DNA of 64,000 nucleotides, from contig NZ_SIHJ01000004.1 in the NCBI RefSeq assembly GCF_007859765.1, positions 402,392 to 466,391 of the forward strand, in the 5' to 3' direction. Every line of letters starts with the position of its first letter. Position 1 is the stretch's first letter. A program made the translations under genes and the position numbers. Below the pieces are notes generated by a model. The model saw only the letters and a list, made by a program, of their open reading frames with translations. It searched no databases and was not told the DNA's origin. Source of the DNA: Posidoniimonas corsicana (lineage in GTDB: Bacteria > Planctomycetota > Planctomycetia > Pirellulales > Lacipirellulaceae). Shown piece after piece: positions 1-8,983 of the stretch.

Positions 1-82
1 CGGGGGCAGGCGGGGTGACGCGCAGCCTGCCCTCCGCCAAGGACGACCAAACGCCGGTTTACTCGCAAAATGTACTTTTCTC

Positions 83-955
83 TCAGCGGTCGGCAAGCGA
101 CAAAATCGTCAATATCTGACGCAGTTCGGTCACCACGGCGTCGGGCCGCGTGTCGCCGACCAGCGGGTCGCCCTCCCGCAGGCGGAGCGAGCGGGCGTCG
201 CCGGCGAACAGGGCGGTGCGGAACCCGGCGGCCGCCGCGGGGGCGATGTCGTTCCGCATGTCGTTGCCGACGTATAGCGTTTCGGCCGCCGAAACGCCCC
301 GCTCCGCGAGCCGCGCCACCGCCTGATCGTAGAGGAACCTGCCGGGCTTCGCCTCGCGGTGCTCAAACGACCAGACGCACAGCCGCGGGTCGATGCCCAG
401 GGCGTCCCAGTCGCCGCCGGCGAGGGCGGCCAGCGCCGGCGGCGTGAAGAACTGAGCGTTGCTGACGATCCCCATTGGCACGCCCGCGGCGGCCAGGGCC
501 GAAAGCGTTTCCCGCAGGCCGGGCATCGGCCAGACCGGGTTCACGCGGCACTCGTACTCGACGGCGAGCCGGTCGACATCGACATTGGCGGCCGCCTGGC
601 CAGGGTGGAGCTCCGCCAGGGTGGTCCGCCAGATGTCGCGGATCTCCACTTCCGGGTAAGCGCTCGCCGACCGCTGGTGATCGGCCTGGATGGTCGCCTT
701 GAGCCGCGACACCACCTCCTCGCCGTCGGCGCCCGGGGGCAGGCCGCACGCGACCAACGCGTCGGTGGCGGCGTCGCTGTGGGCGGCCCCGCTGGTGAGC
801 GATATATCGCCCGATCCGCTGACCAAGAGCGTCCCGTAAACGTCAAACACGACCGCCCGCAGGCCATCGATCTGCGGCAACACCGGCTCGACGCCGGTCG
901 GCTGCGGCGCGAGCGGGGAGCTGAGCTCTAGGATGCGAGCGGCGATTCCGTTCAC
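83..955 (-). CDS. HAD-family hydrolase
   Basis: A 290-aa cytosolic protein of the haloacid dehalogenase superfamily, usually phosphatases acting on small phosphorylated metabolites. Visible motifs are the nucleophile motif FDVYGTLL (D38), motif II in MGIVSNAQF, and the metal-binding loop VGNDMRNDIAPA near the C-terminus. The second Asp of the common DxD phosphatase motif is Tyr (DxYGT), as in the 2-haloacid dehalogenase-like and some phosphatase subgroups, so the substrate cannot be named. The start is GTG at 953-955 and overlaps the TGA of the upstream glycosyltransferase (GTGA), so the two are probably translated together. It is the last gene of the leftward arm in this window. Confidence 0.85.
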   Translation of the reverse strand: MNGIAARILELSSPLAPQPTGVEPVLPQIDGLRAVVFDVYGTLLVSGSGDISLTSGAAHSDAATDALVACGLPPGADGEEVVSRLKATIQADHQRSASAYPEVEIRDIWRTTLAELHPGQAAANVDVDRLAVEYECRVNPVWPMPGLRETLSALAAAGVPMGIVSNAQFFTPPALAALAGGDWDALGIDPRLCVWSFEHREAKPGRFLYDQAVARLAERGVSAAETLYVGNDMRNDIAPAAAAGFRTALFAGDARSLRLREGDPLVGDTRPDAVVTELRQILTILSLADR

Positions 956-2529
956 GGCTCGAGCCTAACGGGGTGGAGCCGGTCGAGTCGCAGGAACGAG
1001 CGGAGGATGTGCTCGCCATCCGGCAGGGACCCGACCTCGCCGCCGGCGGCGTCGCTGAGCACCCCGGAGTAGATCTCCGCAAGGCGGCGGCCGACGGCCT
1101 GGGGCGAGAACTGCTTGCGGACGCACTCCGCGTTCGCCTGCACCGGCTGCCGCTCGGCGGCGGCGCCCGAAAGGCGTTCGGCCAGCCCGGGGTTGAGCTC
1201 CTCCATCGACGCCCGGGCCTGTTCGGGGTTGGCGGCCGCGTGGCGGATGACCTCTGCCTGGAACCGCCGCGGCAGGCTCGCGAAGTCGACGTCCGGGCCG
1301 TAGCTCCAGTCTTCCGGCGGCGTTTCCGGCGCCGGCATCCCGAAGTCACGGCAGGCCCAGCGGTGAAGGTCGAGCACCTCTTCGCGGGCGGCGGCTAGAT
1401 CGAACCAGTCGCCGGGCACCAAGAGCTGGTCGCTGAGGCCCTCGAGCCGGAGCCCGTGGGCGGTGAAGTCGGACGTGATGCGGCCCAGGTTGCGGCCGAT
1501 CAGCGGGCGGTCGACCAGCCACGCCTCGAGGAACACCATGCCGAACCCCTCGGCGACGCTGGTGGTGATGACCGCGTCGCTGGCGGCGAGCGCGTCGTAG
1601 AACTCCACGCCGTGGCCCTGCCGCGACGGCGGATCACCGATGCCGAGCTGGCAGGGCAGCGACAGCTCCTCCGCCAGCTCGCACCAGTCGTCGAACGAGA
1701 TCCGCTCGGCCGGGTTGGCCGGCGCCAGCGTCACGGCGTGGCACACCTCGGGGCCCGACAGCGCGCTGTACAGCAGCAGCTCGCCGATGTTCTTGCGGCG
1801 GATCCCCCGCACGGGGTAGATGACCAGCCGGGTCTGGTCGCTGACGCCGAGCTGCTTGCAGACGCGAGGCCGCGCCTCGTCACGCGGCGGGAGCCCGTGG
1901 AACTCAATCACCGGATTCGACAGCAGGTGCAGCCGCTCCGGGTCGACGCCCGCCCCGAGCAGGATCTTGTGGTCCCGCCCGTTGAGTGTGGCGTAGTGGA
2001 TTCCTTCGGCGGAGGGGTACAGCCGCTCGGCCAGCTCCGCCGGCCGCTGGGAGCCGGTGGCCCGCATCAGGTGGCGGTAGTTGGAGGGGCGGAAGTCCTC
2101 GGCGAAGTCGTGCACCTGCAGCAGCTGCCGGTACCCGTGCTTCGCCAAGACCCGCAGCGCGTCCGGAAGCGAGGCGTTCTTGCCGAGCGAGAAATTGTGC
2201 GAGTGGACGATGGTCGTGTCCGGCGTCATTCCGATGCCGGTGAGCATCTGGGAGATCGCGTCCGCGAGCGTCTGGCCTTCGCAGTGGATCGAAGAGTCGT
2301 ACTCAAGCTCGGGGATGGCGAGCAGGCGGACGTCGAACGGCGGGTCGTGCTCCCACTCGCTCCGCCGCCACACGGACGCCGGCCAGTCCTCCTTGCGACC
2401 GCTGTACAGCAAGGCCACCTCCTCCGGACGCTGGTCGGCAGGGAGGGTGGCCAGCGAGTGGAGGTGGTTCAGGATCGCCTGAGAGACCCCACCGCGGTTC
2501 AGGTGGTAGTGGAGGATTGCTAGCTTCAT
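952..2529 (-). CDS. GT4-like glycosyltransferase
   Basis: A 525-aa protein whose N-terminus MKLAILHYHLNRGGVSQ is typical of the GT-B fold, with a glycine-rich loop after the first beta strand. A C-terminal segment ASDAVITTSVAEGFGMVFLE matches the nucleotide-sugar donor site of family GT4, including the EGFG motif. It probably transfers a sugar from an activated donor in the cytosol; the acceptor is unknown. The ATG at 2529 is preferred over an upstream TTG in the same frame because it starts exactly at the conserved first strand. It is coupled to the HAD gene by a 4-base overlap, suggesting a two-step synthesis of a phosphorylated then dephosphorylated glycoside. It lies 106 bp after the GH13 genes. 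Confidence 0.8.
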   Translation of the reverse strand: MKLAILHYHLNRGGVSQAILNHLHSLATLPADQRPEEVALLYSGRKEDWPASVWRRSEWEHDPPFDVRLLAIPELEYDSSIHCEGQTLADAISQMLTGIGMTPDTTIVHSHNFSLGKNASLPDALRVLAKHGYRQLLQVHDFAEDFRPSNYRHLMRATGSQRPAELAERLYPSAEGIHYATLNGRDHKILLGAGVDPERLHLLSNPVIEFHGLPPRDEARPRVCKQLGVSDQTRLVIYPVRGIRRKNIGELLLYSALSGPEVCHAVTLAPANPAERISFDDWCELAEELSLPCQLGIGDPPSRQGHGVEFYDALAASDAVITTSVAEGFGMVFLEAWLVDRPLIGRNLGRITSDFTAHGLRLEGLSDQLLVPGDWFDLAAAREEVLDLHRWACRDFGMPAPETPPEDWSYGPDVDFASLPRRFQAEVIRHAAANPEQARASMEELNPGLAERLSGAAAERQPVQANAECVRKQFSPQAVGRRLAEIYSGVLSDAAGGEVGSLPDGEHILRSFLRLDRLHPVRLEP

Positions 2530-2635
2530 GGAGGGACGCCGGGTCGATTTGGGCAGTCCCACTAGCGTAGCAAATCACCCCGACAGGCGCCTGGGGGCCC
2601 GCTCGCGGCGAAATCAACGATCGTAGAGCAAGCGG

Positions 2636-4567
2636 CTACCGGTCGGAGGGCTGGAGCTCCAGCACCACCGCCTCGAGGCCCGGGAGCCTCACGTTGAGCG
2701 TTTCCCCAATGCGGACACTTGACGACTGCGAGGGGGCGCCAGAAGCGGCGAACACGACGTCGTACGCGCCGGTCGGAACTGGCAAGGCGACCTCCGCCGC
2801 CGACTCGCCGCGGTTGAACACCGCCAGGCAGGTCCGCTTGCCGTCGGAGCGTCGGAACGCAAGCACCCGCTGGGCGTCGTCGGTCGCGACGATGCTCATC
2901 ACGCCGCGCTGCAGGGCCGGCGACCCGCGGCGCAGTTCGATCAGGCTCCGGTAGAAGCGGTGCAGTTCGTTGTCGAAGGCGACCGGGTCGGACGAACGGT
3001 CGGCGCCGCCCGGGTGGGCCTGCTGGTCGTCATGACGCGCGTGGGGCCAGACCATCGGCATCCGGTCGCACGGGTCATCGGCGCCCCACATGCCCGCCTC
3101 GGTGCCGTAGTAGAACGTGGGGGCGCCGGGGTAGGTGGCCTGCATGACCGCCACCATCCGTTGGATGCGACGCTCGCGTGCGGTTGGCTTGCGGAGGTCG
3201 TAGTCGCTCCGCAACCGGGGCGAGACCCGGCTGCTGACGTCGTAGTCAAAGCGGTCAGGCTCTGCGTAGGGGTGGTCGCCCTGGGCGTTGACGATCATCG
3301 ACGCCAGCCGGTCGGTGTCGTGCGAGTCGACCAGCGACATCAGCCCACCCCGCGTGTCTGCGGGGAACCTGGCCGCCCGCTCGACCAGCATGCGGGCCGC
3401 GTCGCTGGGGCTGAGGCAGTCGTCGACCAGGAATCCTTTGATGGGGAACGCGAACCCGTGGTAGTTCATCGTCGCGGAGAAGCCGGCCTGCCGCACGAAA
3501 TCGGCGGCGTCCAGCCAGTGCTCGGCGACCGTGTAGGCGTGGGGATTGATCCGCCGCACGGTCCGGTGCCACTCCTGCCAGAACCCGACGGGCGCCTCGC
3601 CCGCGCAGTCCAGGCGCCAGCCGTCCACGCCATCGGACGGGTCGCCGTCGCCATCGGGGTCCATCCAGCGGCGCGTTACGGCCAGGATGTACTCCTTGGG
3701 TCCCGGGTGCAGGTTGTCGCCGGCGGCGTTGTCTGCAAACTCCGGCAGTGACTCGACGCCCCACCAGCCGCGGTAGGCGAACTCGTCGGCATCGGTCGCG
3801 GGGTTGTCGAAGGACTGCACGATATACCAGTCCTTGTAGATTGATTGCTCCTGCTTCTTGCGCAGGTCGGCGAACGCGAAGAACTCGCGGCCCGTGTGGT
3901 TGAAGACGCCGTCCACCACGATCCGGATGTTGCGATCGTGCGCGCGGCGGAGCAGCTCCAGGAACAGCTTGTCGGCCGCCGTCCAGCGCCAGGTCGCCGG
4001 GTCGGGCGTCTCGCGTGACATCGCCTCAAAGTCGCCGGCGGGGTCGGGGCCGAAGTGTGGGTCGATGTGGTGGAAAGCGGCGGCGTCGTACTTGTGCAGC
4101 GATCGGGCGTAGAACACGGGGTTCAGGTACAGCGCATCGACGCCCAGGTCCTGCAGGTAGTCGAGCTTGTCGATGACCCCTTGCAGGTCGCCTCCATAGC
4201 GCCGGTCAAAAACACCGTGCTCGAAGAAGTCGGCGCCGAGGCTCTTCTCCCACGCGGCGCGGGCGTACCAGTCGCCGGTCCAGGGCGAGACTTTCCAATC
4301 GACCGGCACGCGGTCGGGCGATTCGAGCGATTGACGCGTCGGGTCGTTCGTGGCGTCGCCGTTGCAGAACCGTTCGGGGAAGACCTGGTAGAAAACGGCG
4401 CCGACCGCCCAGTCCGGCATCGTGCTGGTCCGGCTGGGCGTCGGGTCGGTGCGGAGGGCGACCTCGTGGTCGCCGACCTGCGCCAGCGCCCGACCCCCTA
4501 GGGTTGCTATCAGCAGCACGACCCAGCGGAGCAGGGGAGGTGACGACAGTGGAGCGTGGGCGGGCAT
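2636..4567 (-). CDS. Secreted GH13 alpha-amylase family enzyme
   Basis: A 643-aa glycoside hydrolase of family 13 with an N-terminal signal peptide (hydrophobic core about residues 11-28, ending RALA). All four conserved GH13 regions are present: DGVFNH (219-224), GWRLDCAGE with nucleophile D320, VAEH with acid/base E349, and DSHDTD with D417. It should cleave alpha-1,4-glucans or cyclodextrins with retention of configuration. The order and the YGGDLQGVIDKLDYL segment resemble cyclomaltodextrinase/neopullulanase types. A beta-sandwich C-domain follows the barrel. The start lies 13 bp after the stop of the GH13-dockerin gene upstream, so the two amylases form one transcription unit. Exact substrate is inferred only from family. 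Confidence 0.92.
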   Translation of the reverse strand: MPAHAPLSSPPLLRWVVLLIATLGGRALAQVGDHEVALRTDPTPSRTSTMPDWAVGAVFYQVFPERFCNGDATNDPTRQSLESPDRVPVDWKVSPWTGDWYARAAWEKSLGADFFEHGVFDRRYGGDLQGVIDKLDYLQDLGVDALYLNPVFYARSLHKYDAAAFHHIDPHFGPDPAGDFEAMSRETPDPATWRWTAADKLFLELLRRAHDRNIRIVVDGVFNHTGREFFAFADLRKKQEQSIYKDWYIVQSFDNPATDADEFAYRGWWGVESLPEFADNAAGDNLHPGPKEYILAVTRRWMDPDGDGDPSDGVDGWRLDCAGEAPVGFWQEWHRTVRRINPHAYTVAEHWLDAADFVRQAGFSATMNYHGFAFPIKGFLVDDCLSPSDAARMLVERAARFPADTRGGLMSLVDSHDTDRLASMIVNAQGDHPYAEPDRFDYDVSSRVSPRLRSDYDLRKPTARERRIQRMVAVMQATYPGAPTFYYGTEAGMWGADDPCDRMPMVWPHARHDDQQAHPGGADRSSDPVAFDNELHRFYRSLIELRRGSPALQRGVMSIVATDDAQRVLAFRRSDGKRTCLAVFNRGESAAEVALPVPTGAYDVVFAASGAPSQSSSVRIGETLNVRLPGLEAVVLELQPSDR

Positions 4568-4580
4568 GGCGATGGTAGAA

Positions 4581-7500
4581 CTAGCGGTTCGGTCGGCGTC
4601 GTGAAACGCCGCACAGCAGAATGGAAAGCAAGAGCGCCGAAGCGGCGGGCTCCGGGGCCGCGCTGCTCGCGGCGGATAGCGGGCTCAAGAACCGACGCTG
4701 GAAGCCGAATGCGTCCCGCCAGACTTGGTAGTCGGCGCCGGTTACTTCGCCGTCGAAGTTGCCGTCGGCGACCGGATCGCCCGACGCGAGGGCGTCCCGC
4801 CAGACGGAGTAGTCCGCGGCGTCGACGAAGCCGTCGAGGTTGTAGTCGCCCGGCGCCGTGCGGACGAGCTCGGTCACGAACACCGCCGCGTCCGCCAGGT
4901 CGGTCACCCCGTCCACGTTCAGGTCCGTGAGCCAGGTGGCGGGGCCGAAGCCCGCGTACAGGCTGCGCAGGTCGTCGCCGTCGGTCAGGCCGTCGTTATC
5001 GAGGTCGCCGCGTCGGCGCAGCACGCCGTCCAGGCCTAGGAGGACCGCCGGCGAGGGGCCGCCCGGCGCGGCGAGCTCGTCCACCAGGGCGAACAGGTCA
5101 CGGTTGTCGACCAGCCCGTCCGCGGTAACGTCGGCCGCCGGGTTGAACTGGGCGTTCTGGCTGTAGAGCACCTCCTCGAACCCGCCGGGGCCGTCGAAGT
5201 CCGCCCGCTCGTACACGTTGTCGTGGTCCAGGTCGCCAAACCCGCGTCCAACGTCGGTATCCGTGACCAGGCCGGCGAACCGCTGCACGCTTCGGTTGCC
5301 GGTCGGCTCGAAGGTGACGATGGTCACCGCGTGGGCGCCGCTCGGGACGCCGAAGTACCCGCGGATCCACTCGTCGCGGTCGTAGTAAGAAGTAGCAGTG
5401 CCGGGGCCGATCATCGCCAGCACCTGGTCGTCGGTCAGCGACGCCGGCAGGTCGAGCAGCACGTGCATGTTGTCGGCCGTCTTGTCGACCGACCGCACGA
5501 TCAGGTCCCTGTCGTTCGGGTTCTCGGGGCTGCTGGCAAAGGGCGCGAAGCTCACCACCTCGGATTCGGGCGGCAGCAGGTCGACGTAGATCACGCGGCG
5601 GAACTCTTCGAACACCGCGGGGCCGCCGTCGCCGGCGAGCGACGGGTCGCCGTCGGTGAACGAGCCCGGGTCGCGGTGGCGGTAGACGCGGCCGGTCAGG
5701 TAGTGCCGGCCCTCGGCCAGTTGGCGGGCGTCGATCATCTGTTCGTACACCCCAGCGCCGCTGGCGTTGAAGAAACCTGGCGAGGAGGTGTCGGTGAAGT
5801 TGCTGAACCCGTACGCCACGTCGCCGGGCGTGACGACGTCGGCGATCACGGCGCCGCTCTTGTCGCGGCCGTCGTCGATGCGGAACTGGGCGAAGTCGCC
5901 GTCGGCGTGGCGGTCGCGGATCCCGCCGGGCAGGGTGACCGGGTCGGTCTCAACCCGCAGCTTGAACGACTCTTGATCCACCACCGTGATGTCGGCCAGG
6001 CGGGTGACGCCATTGAGGTAGTTGGCGCTCGGCCCACCGGCGCCGGGTTCAGGCGTGGCGCCCGGCAAGACGCTGGAGAAATCGTCGCCGGCGGCGTCCG
6101 TGAGCCGCAGCCGGCCTTCGGGCGTAGCGACGCCGTAGATCAGGTAGCCGTTGCCGTGCTCAACGCCGGCCGACGACCGGTTCCGCGGCGCCCGCAGGTC
6201 GACCGTGCCGTTGGCCTTGACGATCAGCACCTCCGGCAGGTCGGAGTTTGGGTCGACCTCGCTGCTGGCCGCGTTTCCGGTCAGCTCGACCAGCGGCGTG
6301 CCCGGCGCGAATGACGTCTGGACCGTGCGTGCGTCGAAGCCGCCGTCGAGCCGGTTGTTGAGGACCACCAACGCGGACGCCTGCCGCTCGTAGATCAACA
6401 GCTCCTTCTCGTCGGCGGCCGGCGTGCGGTCGACGTAGGCGCCGCGGCCGTGGCTGGAGCGGATGCCGACCAGCGTGGTGACCGCGTCGCCGTACAGCCC
6501 TCCGAGCGCGTCCTCGCGTCCGGGCTTCGGGAAGCCCCGCAGCGGGTCGTCGAACTCGTCGGCGTTGAGGTAGACGTTCCATTCGCCCGGCCGCAGCGAA
6601 AGGTACGCGTGGGCGACGTTGTTGAGGTAGGCGGGTCCGTCGTCGTGGCTCTGCGCGAAGGCGACCCCTTGGCTGCCGTTGTTGGCGAGGCCGTCGTCGT
6701 GGATGTCGATGCTGCGGTTCTTGACGTTCCGCCAGTCGTTGGCGATGCCGTTTCCGGAGAGGTTGTCGCGCAGGCTGAAGAACAGGTTGAAGTCGAGCGC
6801 GTCGCGGTTGCCGCCGACCACGCCGAGGTTGCTGTCGTCGATGTCCTTGCGGATGAAACCCTGCAGGAAGTCGTAGCGGTTGTCGCCGCCGGTCTCGATG
6901 AAGGTGAACACGTGGTCCGGGCTGCCGTCCAGCAGCGGCTGCTGCTTGGCGAGGAACGCGGCCTGGTCCAGGTAGTCGAGCACCCACCGCGGGTAGTGCC
7001 GCGAGGCGTCGTAGCGGAAGCCGTCGACGCCGATCTCCTGGATCATCCAGCGGAGGTTCCGCATCAGCAGGCCGGTGGCGTTGTCGGTGACCGCGTCGCC
7101 GGCAAGCGGCGCGTCGGTGTTGAAGTCGTGCAGGGTGACCGACTGGTTGGTGCGGGGGTCAAAGACCGTCGTGCCGCCCAGGTCCTGGTCGGGGTAGAAG
7201 CGGGCGTTGCCGGGGTCGGGCAGGTTGGCGGGCGGGCGGCCAAACGCGCCGGTCGTCCCGGCGGACGGGATGTTTAGCGGGTTGCCCGGCTCCACCGGGT
7301 GGCGGATGAACTGGTGGTTGGTGGACTGGTCGATGTCGATCAGGCCCGACAGCCGGAAGGTCTCCTCGCCGGTGAGCTGGGCGGAGTGGAAGTCGCCGTC
7401 GGGCACGCCCGGAAGCGAGAGCACGAAGCCCGGGTAGCCGCCCGCCTGGCCGAAAGAAGTGCCGACGCCGTCGACGGAGTTCGCGTCGGTGAAGCCGTTG

Positions 7501-7853
7501 TGGTTCGCGATGAAATCGGTGTGGACCCGCACGCCCGCCGTGTGGGCGGCGTCGACCACGGTCTTGAGGCCGGTTTCGGTGCCGTAGGCGGTCTCGTTGC
7601 GGGGCTGGCCGAGGTCGAAGCGGTCGAACACGTCGTACCCGACCGAGCCGGCGCCGGTGTCGGCCCGGGCGGGCGGGGGGAGCCACAGCCGGCCGTACCC
7701 CGCCACGAAGATGTCCGCCATGCGGTCTTCAATGGTGTCCCAGCGGGCGTCGAAGATCTGCAGGATCGGCTCGCTCGACACGTCCTGCCCAACGGCGGCG
7801 GCCGTGGGCGCTAGCAGCAAGGCGGTGAGCAGGGTCAGTCGTAGGCGGTTCAT
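4581..7853 (-). CDS. Large secreted GH13 amylase-like protein with dockerin-type and PEP-CTERM-like tail
   Basis: A 1090-aa protein with a signal peptide (about residues 1-23). The N-terminal half is a GH13 barrel: region I DFIANH (113-118), region II GFRYDASR with D282, region III FIETGG with E320, region IV QSHDDG with H403/D404. So the catalytic triad is complete. The middle 450 residues look like beta-sandwich accessory domains. Residues about 890-1060 contain several calcium-loop EF-hand or dockerin-type repeats (GDLDNDGLTDGDD, GDYNLDGFVDAADYSVWRDAL, DGNFDGEVTGADYQVWRDAF). The C-terminus has PEP, a hydrophobic stretch and RRR, as in PEP-CTERM sorting signals. It lies 36 bp downstream of a DUF1559 gene and 13 bp upstream of the second GH13. 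Confidence 0.88.
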   Translation of the reverse strand: MNRLRLTLLTALLLAPTAAAVGQDVSSEPILQIFDARWDTIEDRMADIFVAGYGRLWLPPPARADTGAGSVGYDVFDRFDLGQPRNETAYGTETGLKTVVDAAHTAGVRVHTDFIANHNGFTDANSVDGVGTSFGQAGGYPGFVLSLPGVPDGDFHSAQLTGEETFRLSGLIDIDQSTNHQFIRHPVEPGNPLNIPSAGTTGAFGRPPANLPDPGNARFYPDQDLGGTTVFDPRTNQSVTLHDFNTDAPLAGDAVTDNATGLLMRNLRWMIQEIGVDGFRYDASRHYPRWVLDYLDQAAFLAKQQPLLDGSPDHVFTFIETGGDNRYDFLQGFIRKDIDDSNLGVVGGNRDALDFNLFFSLRDNLSGNGIANDWRNVKNRSIDIHDDGLANNGSQGVAFAQSHDDGPAYLNNVAHAYLSLRPGEWNVYLNADEFDDPLRGFPKPGREDALGGLYGDAVTTLVGIRSSHGRGAYVDRTPAADEKELLIYERQASALVVLNNRLDGGFDARTVQTSFAPGTPLVELTGNAASSEVDPNSDLPEVLIVKANGTVDLRAPRNRSSAGVEHGNGYLIYGVATPEGRLRLTDAAGDDFSSVLPGATPEPGAGGPSANYLNGVTRLADITVVDQESFKLRVETDPVTLPGGIRDRHADGDFAQFRIDDGRDKSGAVIADVVTPGDVAYGFSNFTDTSSPGFFNASGAGVYEQMIDARQLAEGRHYLTGRVYRHRDPGSFTDGDPSLAGDGGPAVFEEFRRVIYVDLLPPESEVVSFAPFASSPENPNDRDLIVRSVDKTADNMHVLLDLPASLTDDQVLAMIGPGTATSYYDRDEWIRGYFGVPSGAHAVTIVTFEPTGNRSVQRFAGLVTDTDVGRGFGDLDHDNVYERADFDGPGGFEEVLYSQNAQFNPAADVTADGLVDNRDLFALVDELAAPGGPSPAVLLGLDGVLRRRGDLDNDGLTDGDDLRSLYAGFGPATWLTDLNVDGVTDLADAAVFVTELVRTAPGDYNLDGFVDAADYSVWRDALASGDPVADGNFDGEVTGADYQVWRDAFGFQRRFLSPLSAASSAAPEPAASALLLSILLCGVSRRRPNR

Positions 7854-7889
7854 CGTTGGTGAAGGGTCTCGCTGTCGGCGCCGCGGCGT

Positions 7890-8900
7890 TTAGGGCCCCG
7901 GGTACAGGTCGGCGTCGTCGTCGCGTCCGCCGAACTTGTAGAAGACCTCCTCGTCGACGCCGAACTCGACGGTGCGGATGGAGCCGTCGCAGAAGGCCAT
8001 GTTCATGGCGCCGGCGTGAGGCGCGCCGAAGGGGGGGATGTCGTTGCCGTTGGCGGTGTCAAAGCCGGCGCCGTCCTGGGCGGGCGTCCACGCCACCGAG
8101 GCGTTGTTGCTGGTCGGCTTCCAGCCGGTGTAGCGGAGGTTGTCCTGGTCGTGGCCGACGAAGATGTTCTGGTCGTCGGCCGGGTCGGAGCCGTCGAGGT
8201 ACTGGGCCGGGTCCATGTACTTCTCGCCGATCAGCGCGGTCTTGCTGGTGCCGTCGGTGATCTTGGCGAGCCGCACGGTGCTGCGCTGGTACATGGCGCC
8301 GTTCTGGGTCTTGGTGATCCAGGCGGTGAAGGAGTTGACCGCGGCGGGGTTCTCCGGCCCGCCCTGCCCGGTGGGGTTGATGTTGCCCGCGTTGCCGGCG
8401 TAGTCGGAGCGGGCGACAAAGCAGTCGCCCACGCGGCAGCTGCGGAGGTTGAACGCCAGGAAGTTGTTGCGCAGGATCGGGTAGAGCTGGGCCTCGCGTC
8501 GCGAGGGGCAGGTGAACATGTCGATGGGGGTCTGCACCAGGCGCAGCATCTGGGCCTCCTTGTCGGCGGCGCTGCTGATGCCCGAGGCGACGTCGCGGAG
8601 CCCCTGCTCCTCGACGTAGGCCAGCAGGCCGTAGGGCCAGCCGCCGCGTTGGTCCTTGCCGTAGCCCTTGTCGGGGTCGGGCTGCCACCGCCAGCCGAAG
8701 CCGGAGGTGGGCAGGAAGCCGTGGGTGCTCTCGTGGTTCAGGCAGCCCAGCGACAGCTGCTTCAGGTTGTTCTTGCACTGCGTGCGGCGGGCCGCCTCGC
8801 GGGCCGCCTGCACCGCCGGCAGCAGCAACGCGATCAGCACCCCGATGATGGCGATCACCACCAGCAGCTCCACCAGCGTAAATGCGGTACGACGTTCCAT
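7890..8900 (-). CDS. DUF1559 protein with type IV pilin-like N-terminus
   Basis: A 336-aa member of the DUF1559 family, highly expanded in planctomycetes. The N-terminus [19 protein letters not shown] is a prepilin-type signal with a long hydrophobic helix and the [20 protein letters not shown] segment characteristic of the family. The residue before the cleavage-site Phe is Ala rather than the usual Gly. The C-terminus carries the family H-X9-DG-type motif, here [14 protein letters not shown]. The ATG at 8898-8900 is chosen because the pilin signal starts there; 69 in-frame upstream codons are low-complexity and not conserved in character. Function is unknown; pseudopilin-like surface or periplasmic assembly is proposed for the family. 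Confidence 0.9.
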   Translation of the reverse strand: MERRTAFTLVELLVVIAIIGVLIALLLPAVQAAREAARRTQCKNNLKQLSLGCLNHESTHGFLPTSGFGWRWQPDPDKGYGKDQRGGWPYGLLAYVEEQGLRDVASGISSAADKEAQMLRLVQTPIDMFTCPSRREAQLYPILRNNFLAFNLRSCRVGDCFVARSDYAGNAGNINPTGQGGPENPAAVNSFTAWITKTQNGAMYQRSTVRLAKITDGTSKTALIGEKYMDPAQYLDGSDPADDQNIFVGHDQDNLRYTGWKPTSNNASVAWTPAQDGAGFDTANGNDIPPFGAPHAGAMNMAFCDGSIRTVEFGVDEEVFYKFGGRDDDADLYPGP

Positions 8901-8983
8901 GACATCTCCAATCAAAGGTAGGGGCCGAGCCGCGTTCCGCCCGGCCGCGGGCGGCGCTCCGCCGCGCCCTTCCGAGGGCGCGG

